The notes under the pieces: model-generated
Databases searched by the model: none
What the model saw: the letters and a program-made list of their open reading frames with translations, nothing else
Told to the model about the DNA's origin: nothing
Shown: positions 1 through 8,737 of the stretch, one piece after another
How the letters are laid out: the number at the start of each line of letters is the position of its first letter
Position numbering within the stretch: the stretch's first letter is position 1
Source: Nostoc sp. FACHB-280
GTDB lineage: Bacteria > Cyanobacteriota > Cyanobacteriia > Cyanobacteriales > Nostocaceae
Reading direction: 5' to 3'
NCBI RefSeq assembly: GCF_014697615.1
Contig: NZ_JACJSD010000006.1
Coordinates: 178,717 to 242,716, forward strand
Length of the DNA stretch: 64,000 nucleotides
Made by a program: the position numbers and the translations under genes

Positions 1-684
1 AATAATTAGTGTTACCCAACCGCCTAAGCGAAATAATTGACTGCGCCGATCTTTACTAATTAACGAAGTAGAAACACCAACCCCCAGCATCGTGGGTAAA
101 GTTCCTAAACCAAAAGCTAACATTGTGGCTGCACCCTTCCAGAGGTTGCTGGTTTCTGCGGCTTTAATTTGAGCCGCATACAAGAAACCACAAGGCATTA
201 AACCCCAAGTCATTCCCAAAAATATGGGTGTCCACCATTTGGTTTGGTAGGAAAGTTTGACCATGCCTGCACTCAGGCGATCGTGTAAATTATTTTTTAA
301 TAAAGGGTGTAATACCGGAATATGGGGCAACCAATTTGGTTTAATTTGTCCTAAGCCAAACCAAATCAGCATAATTCCCGTAATCATCGCCATCCAACGG
401 CGAAATTCACTACCAATTCCTGCGAGTTGTCCACCTTCAAACAATACCGAACCGACAGCCCCAATTCCTGCACCCACCAGGGCATAGCTGAACATTCTGC
501 CGAGGTTTAGTAAAAAGTGAAATATTAATTGCTGTTGCCAAGTAGATGAACGTTCTGAGGTCGATTTCTGCCCATTTTGCTTACTTGACAGCGAAAACGC
601 CACTGTTAAAGGGCCACACATCCCGAAGCAATGCCCAAAACTGCCGAGAAATCCCAGGATGGCGATGAGCGATAAATCTAACAT
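1..684 (-). CDS. SafE/UreH-like (COG2836, DsbD_2 type) membrane protein, 3' end outside window
   Basis: Translating the minus strand from the ATG at 684 gives 228 open codons running off the window edge, so only the N-terminal part is present. It begins MLDLSLIAILGFLGSFGHCF, followed by GMCGP. The GHCxGMCGP motif and the later GLMPCGFLYAA motif, each on a membrane segment, are hallmarks of the TauE/SafE-like, DsbD-related family, whose paired membrane cysteines suggest thiol or metal handling in the cytoplasmic membrane. At least four hydrophobic segments are visible. The exact substrate is unknown; names such as sulfite exporter or urease accessory protein are family labels only. It is divergent from the M28 peptidase gene, with about 120 bp between the two starts. 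Confidence 0.8.
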   Translation of the reverse strand, partial: MLDLSLIAILGFLGSFGHCFGMCGPLTVAFSLSSKQNGQKSTSERSSTWQQQLIFHFLLNLGRMFSYALVGAGIGAVGSVLFEGGQLAGIGSEFRRWMAMITGIMLIWFGLGQIKPNWLPHIPVLHPLLKNNLHDRLSAGMVKLSYQTKWWTPIFLGMTWGLMPCGFLYAAQIKAAETSNLWKGAATMLAFGLGTLPTMLGVGVSTSLISKDRRSQLFRLGGWVTLII

Positions 685-803
685 ATCCAGCCTTCAGCAC
701 TGCCCAAACAAGGAACAATAGGTTAAATTTTTGCCTCTGTCAACAGACAAGTCGTCAAACTTGAGTTTGCGCTACTCTAGGTCTGGAAAGCAAGGTTCAA
801 TGT

Positions 804-1832
804 ATGCAAAAACGGATTTGGCTGGTGCTGTTGGCGCTGGTGGTAGTTGTGATTGTTGGTAGTAGAAGTATTGCATTCAATAGTTTTTTCCCCCAGGTTG
901 CTGCACCAGAAATTGTTGAGCAAGTACCAGCCAAACAAGCTCAAACCAAGCCACCAATACAAGACAATACACCACAAGTTTCGCTTGAGAATTTGCTTGC
1001 CCACATTGAAAAGTTAAATTTTCAACGCTATACAACAGCAGAGCGATCGCGTACTCGTACATATATCACAAGTGAATTAAAAAAATCCGGCTGGAAACCA
1101 CAGCTAGAAAAATTTACTGAGGGTGTGAATATCTTTGCAGAACGTTTAGGGACTGAGAAAACAGCAGGTACAATTCTCGTCGGCGCACATTATGATACAG
1201 TCGCCGCTTCTCCGGGTGCTGATGATAATGGTACTGGGGTGGCGGTAGTTTTAGAAATTGCTAGATTACTTGGTTCCCAGCCGACACCACGCACTTTACA
1301 GTTAATTTTTTTTGATAAGGAAGAAGCTGGACTGTTGGGTAGTAAAGCTTTTGCAGCTCAAGCCAAACGGTTAAAAAATCTCAGTGGTGTCATTGTTATG
1401 GATATGGTTGGTTATGCTTGCTACACTCCTGGCTGTCAACAATATCCACCGGGTTTACCTGTAACGCCACCCAGCGATAAAGGAGACTTTTTAGCAGTGG
1501 TAGGTGATACTGAACATTTACCTTTGCTGAGTGCTTTTCAAAACCCACAACCAGCTAATTTTCCAGCCGTTCTCACAGTACCTATTCCATTGAAAGGATT
1601 ACTCACACCTGATACTCTGCGGAGTGACCATGCACCGTTTTGGTATCAAGGAGTAGGTGCAGTTTTAGTAACTGATACGGCTAACCTGCGTAGTCCTCAT
1701 TATCATCAACCTAGTGACCAGCCTAGTACAATCGAGCGATCGTTTTTTGTCGGTGCGGCGCAAATTGTTGTGAATACTACCTCTGCTTTGTTAGCCAAAC
1801 ATGGAAGTTTAGCCACTCCAATTGCTCCTTAA
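804..1832 (+). CDS. M28-family zinc metallopeptidase, membrane-anchored
   Basis: A 342-residue protein with an N-terminal hydrophobic anchor (about residues 5-20), a low-complexity linker, then an M28 aminopeptidase fold. The co-catalytic metal motifs are intact: GAHYDTV (H129, catalytic D131), ADDNGTG (bridging D141), FFDKEEAG (E173/E174), VMDMVGY (D200) and SDHAPFW (H276). Family members remove N-terminal residues from peptides; here the catalytic part should lie outside the cytoplasmic membrane or in the periplasm. The start at 804 is chosen because it keeps the anchor and no better start lies upstream. Substrate specificity (aminopeptidase versus glutaminyl-cyclase-like) cannot be read from sequence. 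It appears monocistronic. Confidence 0.88.
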   Translation: MQKRIWLVLLALVVVVIVGSRSIAFNSFFPQVAAPEIVEQVPAKQAQTKPPIQDNTPQVSLENLLAHIEKLNFQRYTTAERSRTRTYITSELKKSGWKPQLEKFTEGVNIFAERLGTEKTAGTILVGAHYDTVAASPGADDNGTGVAVVLEIARLLGSQPTPRTLQLIFFDKEEAGLLGSKAFAAQAKRLKNLSGVIVMDMVGYACYTPGCQQYPPGLPVTPPSDKGDFLAVVGDTEHLPLLSAFQNPQPANFPAVLTVPIPLKGLLTPDTLRSDHAPFWYQGVGAVLVTDTANLRSPHYHQPSDQPSTIERSFFVGAAQIVVNTTSALLAKHGSLATPIAP

Positions 1833-1857
1833 GGCTAATATCCTGCCTCCTGCTTCC

Positions 1858-1879
1858 GGTTGGTGAGCGCAGCCGAACC
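1858..1879. repeat. Short dispersed palindromic repeat, copy 1
   Basis: The 22-bp unit runs GGTTGG-TGAGCGCAG-CCGAACC, a bulged hairpin (GGTT pairs with AACC). A near-identical copy lies at 9597-9618, again just past the end of a plus-strand gene and before a convergent minus-strand gene. Small dispersed repeats of this kind are common in Nostoc genomes. Confidence 0.6.
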
Positions 1880-1895
1880 ATTGCCTCCTAACTTT

Positions 1896-2330
1896 CTACT
1901 TAACTTGTGGGTAAATTAACACCCAGTTTTGTTTATTATTAAGTTGCCAATATGAACCTTGAACAATCAGCCGCAAAGCAATGCGAGTCCTGAGATAATA
2001 CCTAATTAAATGAGTTCCAGGTTGAGCGAAGACATCATCATAGTTTTGGTTGTAACCAAACGGTTTAGAACAATAGTTATTAGCACCCAGAACTGATAAC
2101 ACAAAAAATTGTGTTTCCTTGTATTCATCGGGAACCATAAAAATTCCATATACATGATGTTCGCCACGCCAGGGTTGCACAACGACTTGAGAGGCTGTTA
2201 TCTGAAGTTTTTGTTTGTTTGATTTTAAAAAAGCTTCTGAATTACATTGGGAGTCATGTACAGGCCACCACAAAGTCACAATCAAGATTGAAAGTAACAA
2301 AATCAAAATATAGATTATTGGGCGACGCAT
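1896..2330 (-). CDS. Hypothetical membrane-anchored protein
   Basis: A 144-residue protein with an N-terminal membrane segment (residues 4-22, very Leu/Ile rich), then a soluble part of about 120 residues that should face the periplasm. Two cysteines (in SQCNSE and NYCSKPFGY) could form a disulfide. I do not recognise the family. It is convergent with the M28 peptidase gene, and its start at 2330 is about 220 bp from the divergent hydrolase gene. Codon use and HIP1 context look native. Confidence 0.6.
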   Translation of the reverse strand: MRRPIIYILILLLSILIVTLWWPVHDSQCNSEAFLKSNKQKLQITASQVVVQPWRGEHHVYGIFMVPDEYKETQFFVLSVLGANNYCSKPFGYNQNYDDVFAQPGTHLIRYYLRTRIALRLIVQGSYWQLNNKQNWVLIYPQVK

Positions 2331-2554
2331 ACAGGATGAAATCTAAAGGTTTTAGCTGTCATTCGGGTTGCTGACTCAAGGCTCAAGTAAAGTATGTTTG
2401 TGGGATAAATTCTGCTCTCTATTAACATCCGCAACAAAAAGAGATGAACCTTTTCCGTAGATACTTGGCATATTCATGAAGTATCCACATATCTTGTATT
2501 ACATGATGTCTATGTGCCTCCGTATTTTCTTGACTGCATCTTAAGAGTCGTCAA

Positions 2555-4255
2555 ATGCCAAAATATCCGTTATATTCCCGTCAGGATTCATTGACGAATA
2601 TTTTTATGGGAATAAGTAGGAAAGCTTTCAATTTATTGCTAGGTTGCTTTTGTGCCTTAAACTACACAATTTTTATAAGCATAAATACTGCGGCAAAAGC
2701 GGCTGATAAAGTTGTGTTGCGTTATGGTTTGTTGGCGGAGTCTGTTTCTTTAGCTGAGTTGCAAACAGCAGCAGCAATGGGAGATTTCCCGAATGGTTTT
2801 GAATTGTATGGTCGTAAATTATCTTCCCAAGAGCGGCGCTTTTTGTTAGAGACGCTGAAAATGCCGCTACCGTTGAATGTTGTGACTGTTAATCGGTTAC
2901 TCAATACTCAGATTGGGGCAACAATTCTTAATGATTTCTCGACTGCGGTTGTACGTAAAGATAAAGCTGGTGTGCAAGCTCTGAGAGCGGGAGCAGTTAT
3001 CGGTGCAACTGCGCCTCAAGGTTTGTCATTACTGAGTTTTATTGCGGCTTATCCGAGTCAAAGTTTGGAGATTAATTTACCTGCAATTTTCAAGTTATCT
3101 GGGAATTTTAATACCGCATTTTGGCGGACTCAACAATTTATGTTAGCGATCGCACCCCAACTTAATCAAAAATCGCTACAAGTTTCTTTACCATTTGACC
3201 CCAGTCAACCTGGAACGGCGGAAGTCCGAGTCTTAAAATTCAATTGGCTTGACAAACAACGTAACCGCAATATTCCTGTAGATATTTATTGGTCAAATGC
3301 TGCAACTGCAAATAAACCAGTAATTATTTATTCTCACGGTTTGGGTTCTGTGCGGACTGATTTACGCTATCTTGCAGAACATTTAGCATCTCACGGTTAT
3401 GTATTTGTGGCTGTAGAACATCCTGGTAGTAATCAGACGAATGTTGATGCTGGTTTACAAGGTAAAAGTAAACTCCTTAAACCACAAGAATTTTTAGAAC
3501 GTCCCAAAGATATTAGTTTTGTTTTGGATGAACTCGCCAAAATTAACCAAACTCCTAATGACCCGTTAGCAGGTAAACTTGCAACTGATAATGTGATGGT
3601 TATTGGTTATTCTTTTGGTGGTGGTACAGCTTTGGCTTTGGCGGGTGGTGAATTACAACTAGATCAGCTCAAACAACGTTGTAAACAAAATTTGGCTGTG
3701 TTGAGTTTGGGTGAAACTGCACAGTGCGTTGCTCAAGAACTACCAAACAACAGCTATCAACTGCGGGATACTCGAATTAAACAAGCGATCGCTCTCAATC
3801 CTACCAGTTCTTTAATGTTTGGCGACTCTGGTTTAACTAAGGTGCAAATCCCGACTCTCATCTTGGCTAGTTCCGCCGACAAAACAACACCAGCGTTGAC
3901 AGAACAAATTGTCGGGTTTCACAAAATTCCTGCACCGAAATGGCTGGTTGGCATTTTGGGCGGTACACACCTGAGCGTTAAAGACCCCAGCACTACTTTA
4001 GACCAAGCCGGTCAACCCAACACACCTTTTACTGGCGGCGAAGTTGTCGGAGAACAAGCAGCCGATGTTCGTAAATTTGTGAAGGTGATAGTCCTGGCTA
4101 TGGCTGCACAACTCACCCCAGAAGCTCAACAATATAGTGTGTTTTTGACACCGAATTATGCGATTTCAGCTTCTACACCAGCCTTTCCCTTTCTCTTGGT
4201 CACAGAAATTCCTCCTGATGCGCTCAAAGTAGTGGAGGAATATATAGATAAATAA
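2555..4255 (+). CDS. Alpha/beta hydrolase with N-terminal DUF1400 domain, exported
   Basis: A 566-residue protein. The N-terminal part (about 50-190) matches the cyanobacterial DUF1400 domain by its VVLRYGLLAESVSLAEL opening, and the C-terminal part is an alpha/beta hydrolase. The nucleophile elbow is GYSFGGG with S353, the oxyanion HG is at 261-262, and likely acid and base residues are D442 (SSADKTTP) and H472 (GGTHLS). It resembles platelet-activating-factor acetylhydrolase/dienelactone hydrolase enzymes, so an esterase or lipase role is likely; the substrate is unknown. The annotated start gives an 18-residue extension before a signal-like segment (residues 25-49); the internal ATG at residue 18 (2606) may be the true start. 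Monocistronic. Confidence 0.85.
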   Translation: MPKYPLYSRQDSLTNIFMGISRKAFNLLLGCFCALNYTIFISINTAAKAADKVVLRYGLLAESVSLAELQTAAAMGDFPNGFELYGRKLSSQERRFLLETLKMPLPLNVVTVNRLLNTQIGATILNDFSTAVVRKDKAGVQALRAGAVIGATAPQGLSLLSFIAAYPSQSLEINLPAIFKLSGNFNTAFWRTQQFMLAIAPQLNQKSLQVSLPFDPSQPGTAEVRVLKFNWLDKQRNRNIPVDIYWSNAATANKPVIIYSHGLGSVRTDLRYLAEHLASHGYVFVAVEHPGSNQTNVDAGLQGKSKLLKPQEFLERPKDISFVLDELAKINQTPNDPLAGKLATDNVMVIGYSFGGGTALALAGGELQLDQLKQRCKQNLAVLSLGETAQCVAQELPNNSYQLRDTRIKQAIALNPTSSLMFGDSGLTKVQIPTLILASSADKTTPALTEQIVGFHKIPAPKWLVGILGGTHLSVKDPSTTLDQAGQPNTPFTGGEVVGEQAADVRKFVKVIVLAMAAQLTPEAQQYSVFLTPNYAISASTPAFPFLLVTEIPPDALKVVEEYIDK

Positions 4256-4373
4256 TTTTTACTTTTGCCTTTTGCCTTTTTACTTTTGCCTTGTTGTACT
4301 AGCGATCGCTTCTTTTTATTAAACACATAAGTTTTTCTAATTACTGGTATTTGCTGTTATTTGTCAATTTCTG

Positions 4374-4402
4374 TTGACTTATCGTAACAATATAGTTACA
4401 CT
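4374..4402 (+). promoter_or_regulatory. Candidate sigma70-type promoter for a small RNA
   Basis: TTGACT (4374-4379) and TACACT (4397-4402) are separated by 17 bp, an optimal spacing for a group 1 sigma-factor promoter. There is no plus-strand open reading frame behind it, but a strong terminator ends at 4583. Inference from motif only. Confidence 0.45.
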
Positions 4403-4408
4403 TATTAA

Positions 4409-4583
4409 TATAAGTTTATAAATCAGTAATAAACTACAACCAAATCCGCTAACAAATAAAGATATTGTCAGAATTTGATGTCTTTTGCAGTTAGCTATGA
4501 ACAACGGACTTCGGTATCGGTATCTCCCATCGACATTTGGACTTCTCCTAATCACCTCGGTTTGAACAACGCCGAGGTTTTTT
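4409..4583 (+). ncRNA. Candidate small RNA of about 175 nt
   Basis: This stretch lies between the promoter-like elements at 4374-4402 and the terminator at 4555-4583, and has no plausible plus-strand coding sequence. It is AT-rich for its first 80 nt; the second half, with a pyrimidine-rich ACTTCTCCTAATCACC stretch before the terminator stem, could act as an antisense-to-SD seed. I do not recognise a named cyanobacterial sRNA (it lacks the Yfr1 core). The minus-strand 70-residue ORF across it (4379-4591) has no family resemblance and is probably chance. The AbrB-family gene ends convergently at 4598. Confidence 0.4.
4555..4583 (+). terminator. Rho-independent terminator
   Basis: Stem CCTCGG / CCGAGG (4555-4560 and 4572-4577) with an 11-nt loop is followed directly by TTTTTTC. 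The T-run is present only on the plus strand, so it stops plus-strand transcription (the candidate sRNA or read-through from the hydrolase gene). Confidence 0.75.
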
Positions 4584-4597
4584 CTTTCCATTAACTT

Positions 4598-5785
4598 TCA
4601 GACTTCACACTTCAACTGACTTTCCAGACGGCGAAATAAAAATAACCAAAGTGGTAAGGAACTGTTAATGGCGATGAGTCGGACTAAATGGCCTGTGGTG
4701 ACAATTTCCACATTATGATCTAATGCTAGGGAAACTAAGATCATTTCGGCAGCACCACCGGGGGCTGTAACCAAAAGACAAGTTAACCAATCCCAAGAAG
4801 TGAAGTGCATAGCCAGCATAGCAGCGATCGCACCTGCAATCAGCGTCAACGCTACAGAAATCAACGCATAACCGATGGTTCGTTTACCAAAGGTGGGTTT
4901 TTCTCCCCAATATTCCCCGATGGTAATTCCCAATAACATTTGACCAACTATATTCACCAAAGGCTGTGGACTCAAGTTAGCTCCACTCACAAAAGGTAAG
5001 CAATTCAAGAAATAATTAAAAAATATACCCAGTAGTAACGCCCCAAAAAAATCTCCAGCCGGAATTTTCCAAGCAATAGCGCCGTAAACTATCACTCCAG
5101 TCATCAGCAATGCTACCAGCAACAGTCCGATTTGTGAGGGTTCCAAACTAAGTAAAGCTTGTTTGACAGGAAGTGTTGCAGAATTCCAATAACTACCAAC
5201 TGTGGTTCTCGCAATAAAAGGAATTACCAACACTACACAAGTAACTCGAATTGCTTGCACTAAAGCAACCAAAGTCACGTTTTTATTGTAATCAGCCGCA
5301 ATTGATGACATCACACCCACACCACCGGGAACTGTCGCCAACATTGCTGTTAATAAATTAGTTTTGCTGAGTCGGGAATAAATATAGCCAATACAGCTAC
5401 CACATACCAATAAAAAAAAGGTCAGAGCAACAAATATCGGAATCCCAGCAGCTAAATTGATCAGGTCACTATTACCATTAGATAAACCAACCGTCAGTCC
5501 TACAAGTCCCATCCCGACTTTTCTCGCAGTTCTGTTAGGTTTGGGTGTGTATTGGTAGAAAATTCGACATCCTTGGAGGATGATTGTACCAGCAGCGATA
5601 CCACCAAATATCCAAGCAATACCGCCAACATGCAACTTTACCAAGCCGATACTCAGTGGTAATGCTAGTAGTATTTCTAAAGCCAGAACCATGATTTGAG
5701 GCACAATTAGCTGTGGTTGAGTACCAGAGACATTTTGATGAAAAATTTCCTCCTGAGTGGGAGTAACACTAAGGCTTTGATTCAT
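4598..5785 (-). CDS. AbrB-family (COG3180) polytopic membrane protein
   Basis: A 395-residue protein with about ten hydrophobic segments. It carries the duplicated AbrB (PF05145) domain signature: two equivalent motifs, TVPGGVGVMSSIAADYNKNVTLVALVQAIR in the first half and TAPGGAAEMILVSLALDHNVEIVTTGHLVR in the second. Public names such as ammonia monooxygenase or AbrB duplication are not functional evidence, and it is unrelated to the DNA-binding cyAbrB regulators. The repeated PGG motifs inside membrane segments suggest a transporter. The start at 5785 is followed by a cytoplasmic tail of about 28 residues. It may follow the 6022-6378 gene in a transcript, but a 21-bp perfect hairpin lies between them. 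Confidence 0.8.
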   Translation of the reverse strand: MNQSLSVTPTQEEIFHQNVSGTQPQLIVPQIMVLALEILLALPLSIGLVKLHVGGIAWIFGGIAAGTIILQGCRIFYQYTPKPNRTARKVGMGLVGLTVGLSNGNSDLINLAAGIPIFVALTFFLLVCGSCIGYIYSRLSKTNLLTAMLATVPGGVGVMSSIAADYNKNVTLVALVQAIRVTCVVLVIPFIARTTVGSYWNSATLPVKQALLSLEPSQIGLLLVALLMTGVIVYGAIAWKIPAGDFFGALLLGIFFNYFLNCLPFVSGANLSPQPLVNIVGQMLLGITIGEYWGEKPTFGKRTIGYALISVALTLIAGAIAAMLAMHFTSWDWLTCLLVTAPGGAAEMILVSLALDHNVEIVTTGHLVRLIAINSSLPLWLFLFRRLESQLKCEV

Positions 5786-5953
5786 TGATACAAGTTTTTT
5801 AAAATTAAATTTGTCGAGGTTCTGGAATTAATGCGATCGCCAATTACTGACTGTTTTTAAGTTCTATGTATAAAGGCAACAGTATCACAACAATCTTAAT
5901 AAAATTTAAACATAGCTTTCAGCCTCATCACCACAGCAATGTTTGGTATTTAG

Positions 5954-5997
5954 GACAATAAATGGTAGGAAACATCTGTTTCCTACCATTTATTGTC
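5954..5997. repeat. Perfect 21-bp inverted repeat with 2-nt loop
   Basis: Arms 5954-5974 and 5977-5997 are exact reverse complements (core AATGGTAGGAAACA). It sits 25 bp past the stop of the 6022-6378 minus gene and before the AbrB-family gene. It could act as a terminator or as an RNA-processing or stability hairpin; there is only a TTTT tract on the plus side. The near-perfect symmetry suggests selection or a recent insertion. Confidence 0.8.
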
Positions 5998-6021
5998 GTT
6001 TTGAGTAATTGTCTTTCTGTA

Positions 6022-6378
6022 CTAGTCTTCATCCAATGGTGGAAAAGCTTCTTCAAATTTCCACAATTCATCTTTATTTTCCAGAAACCAATTACGTGTA
6101 GCAGGCGTTAATTGACTCCAAATAATTGCACTAGGAATATTAGGACAATCATATTGATATTGCTGACCAAGTAATTTGAGATTTAACTCAACCTCATCAG
6201 GAATACCAAATTCTTGCCAGTCTACTACCACATGACTTCCGACAATTCCCGCAGTCGGATCAAAAATTAACTGTGCAGCCCTGACTAAATCAGCAAAGTG
6301 TCGTGGTTTAAGGTTAGATATCTGCTGAATATGTAGTAACTCTTCATCTTCTTGAGACATTTTCCCTAGAGTGATCAA
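6022..6378 (-). CDS. Hypothetical acidic protein
   Basis: A 118-residue soluble acidic protein with no membrane segment. The internal methionine at residue 7 (MSQEDEELLHIQQ, codon at 6360) may be the real start. The repeated Trp/Phe-rich stretches near the end (NWFLENKDELWKFEEAFPP) suggest a compact helical domain. I do not recognise the family. It is divergent from the ankyrin gene at 6554, with about 175 bp shared upstream DNA containing a HIP1 octamer. Confidence 0.6.
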   Translation of the reverse strand: MITLGKMSQEDEELLHIQQISNLKPRHFADLVRAAQLIFDPTAGIVGSHVVVDWQEFGIPDEVELNLKLLGQQYQYDCPNIPSAIIWSQLTPATRNWFLENKDELWKFEEAFPPLDED

Positions 6379-6553
6379 AATTGACTACTTGTAGAACTTA
6401 CTGCCAGAGATTTTGATTCCAATAGTTCTAGTTTAACGCTTACAGCACAATTCAGGCGTTTAGAGCAACTTGACGATATCTGTGGGGATAAGATGGGAAG
6501 CGCGATCGCTTCTGCTTGTAGTAATTTATATCAGAACTTAAATCAGAAAATGT

Positions 6554-8272
6554 ATGGAAAAAATTCATATTGATGTCCAGCAGGGTAATATTGCGGGAGT
6601 CGCACATGAAATAGCCAATGGTGTTGATATTGAATACCTAGACGAGTATTCTCAGCAAACACCATTAATGTGTGCAGTTAGTAGCCCCAATGCAGGCGTT
6701 GAGATGATTCGCTTTCTCTTAGAACATGGTGCGAATGTTAATGCTATTGAACCAGAATCTCAAAATACCGTACTTGGGTTGGCTGTGCAGTCAGGAAATA
6801 TCGATAAAATCCAATTTATTCTCGATGCTGGAGCAGATATTAACTATCAAACTCCAGATGGATATGATGTCTTAATTCATGCTATGTATGGTCGAGATAT
6901 TTTACAAGACGAAAACTTAATATCAACTTTGAATTTACTTATCTCTCAAGGTGCTGCTGTCAATGGAATGAGTAGCTATGATGAATCTGCAATTAAAGTA
7001 GCTGCTCAGGTTGGGAGATTTGATGCTGTCCAATTATTATTGAACGCAGGTGCTAACCCAGAGCAACTGGAATGGACAGAATTAATGCACGCTATAGTTT
7101 TTGGCAGCTTAGAGCAAGTAAAGTTATTGCTAGAACAAGGCGCAGATCAAAATGTGCGTGATTGTTGGGATAGAACTCCTTGGTTATTGAGTATTCAGGT
7201 GGGTGAATTACCTAAAGCCAAATTACTTCTAGCGGCGGGAGCCAATCACAACGATGTGGGAAACTGCGGAAAAACGCCGTTAATGTATGCAATAGAAAAC
7301 AATAGGGTTGAAGTCTTAGAGTGGCTAATTGCAGAGGGATTTGATATTGAAGCCACTGATGAATTTAGTAACACTGCGTTAATCATCGCAGCAGAGTATG
7401 GTGCTACTGATTGCGTCAAAATTTTACTAGAAGCTGGTGCAAACCCCAGCAGCAAGAATGATTGTGATGACAAAGCCATTAAGGTAGCGAAAAATCAAGA
7501 AATTGTCAGAATGTTAATTGCATCTGGTGAAGATATCAGCGATATTAACGATGATATGCGGCGATCGCTCACCGGAATTGACAACAACAAATTTGCATTA
7601 TCACAAATAACTCCAGAGCAGTATTTTGCTGGCAAACATCCGCGCTTTGGCAAAACGAATCCAGAGTTGATGATAATTCCCTTTTGGGAAGCGATGATTT
7701 GTGAAGGTTGTTCTGCTTATACAGCTAAAAACTTTTTTGATGATACAGAAAATTGGCAAGATAAAGCATGGTGCTATGACCGATTTGGCAGAACCATTAC
7801 ACAATTACCAGATGGCAGAATTATAGAAATTGCTGGTGAACATGAAGACTCCTATGACCCTGATTTTTGTATATATAACGATGTGGTAGTTTATCAAGGT
7901 GATGGTAATTTTCAGATTTTTGGCTATCCCCAAGATGTGTTTCCGCCAACCGATTTTCATTCTGCCACATTAGTTGGAGAATACATCTATATCATTGGCA
8001 ATTTAGGATATCTCGGTACAAGAGTTTATCATGAAACTCCAGTTTATAGATTACATATCCACACATTTATCATAGATAAATTAGCAACAACTGGAGAAAA
8101 ACCAGGATGTATCAGTAGACACAAATCTCTCTACCAAGAACCAGATAAAATACAAATTACTGGTGGTAAATTGTGTGTGATTAATAATGAAAATATAGAA
8201 GATTATATAGATAACTCTGTTGATTACTTCCTAGATTTAATTAATTTCACTTGGAGCCGCGCTACTGTTTAA
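6554..8272 (+). CDS. Ankyrin-repeat protein with C-terminal beta-rich domain
   Basis: A 572-residue protein. Residues about 1-330 hold roughly nine ankyrin repeats, visible as repeated TPLMxAV, VxLLLExGAxxN and LLxAGAxxxxxxxxGKTPLMYAI units. Residues about 350-572 form a distinct domain with DRFGRTITQLPDGRIIEIAG, a FGYPQDVFPPTDFHSATLVG stretch and short beta-blade-like repeats, which resembles Kelch/beta-propeller fragments found fused to ankyrins in bacteria. Ankyrins mediate protein binding; the partner is unknown. There is no signal peptide, so it is presumably cytoplasmic. The start at 6554 has a weak SD. It stands alone between a divergent gene and a repeat-rich spacer. Confidence 0.85.
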   Translation: MEKIHIDVQQGNIAGVAHEIANGVDIEYLDEYSQQTPLMCAVSSPNAGVEMIRFLLEHGANVNAIEPESQNTVLGLAVQSGNIDKIQFILDAGADINYQTPDGYDVLIHAMYGRDILQDENLISTLNLLISQGAAVNGMSSYDESAIKVAAQVGRFDAVQLLLNAGANPEQLEWTELMHAIVFGSLEQVKLLLEQGADQNVRDCWDRTPWLLSIQVGELPKAKLLLAAGANHNDVGNCGKTPLMYAIENNRVEVLEWLIAEGFDIEATDEFSNTALIIAAEYGATDCVKILLEAGANPSSKNDCDDKAIKVAKNQEIVRMLIASGEDISDINDDMRRSLTGIDNNKFALSQITPEQYFAGKHPRFGKTNPELMIIPFWEAMICEGCSAYTAKNFFDDTENWQDKAWCYDRFGRTITQLPDGRIIEIAGEHEDSYDPDFCIYNDVVVYQGDGNFQIFGYPQDVFPPTDFHSATLVGEYIYIIGNLGYLGTRVYHETPVYRLHIHTFIIDKLATTGEKPGCISRHKSLYQEPDKIQITGGKLCVINNENIEDYIDNSVDYFLDLINFTWSRATV

Positions 8273-8614
8273 GTATTAAATTTCTAGAAATCCGATTTGA
8301 TTTCTGAAAAAATTTTAGTATGTGTAGGGAAGCCACTACGTTGGGCGGCTCTGTCGACTTGTAGCATGTGGCGTTGTGTTGGGCGTAAGCCGTAACACAC
8401 TGATAGCCTTGTATGAAATGCGTTACGCTGTCGCTAACACATCCCACTTACTACTAGCAATCTCTTGTAATACTTTAGTTAATAAAATTTAGTTTTATAA
8501 AAAACCCAACTCAAGATATAAATTTCCAGTAATAATTTACTCAGGTTTGATAAGCGCAACATACTTACCTAAGAACACAGTCTTGAATCAAGAAGCTTTG
8601 TGGAGGTAGTCACT
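8273..8614. other. Gene-free spacer with dispersed-repeat fragments
   Basis: About 340 bp between the ankyrin gene and the microprotein. Around 8325-8440 it holds fragments seen widely between Nostoc genes (AAGCCACTACGTTGGGCGG, GTTGGGCGTAAGCCGTAACA and similar), one of which (ACGTTGGGCGG) recurs at about 46449. A minus-strand 61-residue ORF here runs through the repeats and is not credible. Confidence 0.5.
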
Positions 8615-8716
8615 ATGATGGGAGCTGTGTGGTTCTTCGTTTTCTGCTTCATTTGGCTGATGGGCTTTTCTTTGTTGGCAGAAATCTGGTTTTATGAAGA
8701 AGAGCAGGAGTTTTAG
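8615..8716 (+). CDS. Putative 33-residue single-pass membrane microprotein
   Basis: The reading frame begins MMGAVWFFVFCFIWLMGFSL and ends with a charged tail EIWFYEEEQEF. It is one hydrophobic helix of about 20 residues with an acidic C-terminus. Support for it being real: a strong SD (TGGAGGT, 8601-8607) at 8 nt from ATG-ATG (8615/8618), and a good terminator (8738-8773) just behind. It is shorter than common annotation cut-offs. Size and shape resemble the accessory subunits of photosynthetic, NDH or oxidase complexes, but I do not recognise it and no partner is implied by the neighbours. Confidence 0.6.
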   Translation: MMGAVWFFVFCFIWLMGFSLLAEIWFYEEEQEF

Positions 8717-8737
8717 TTGTCTACTAAATATAAAAAA

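Noticed and set aside
4379..4591. 70-residue minus-strand ORF overlapping the candidate sRNA
   Set aside because: No recognisable motif; its frame covers a plus-strand terminator and AT-rich DNA.
8262..8447. 61-residue minus-strand ORF behind the ankyrin gene
   Set aside because: It consists of interspersed-repeat fragments and overlaps the ankyrin stop.
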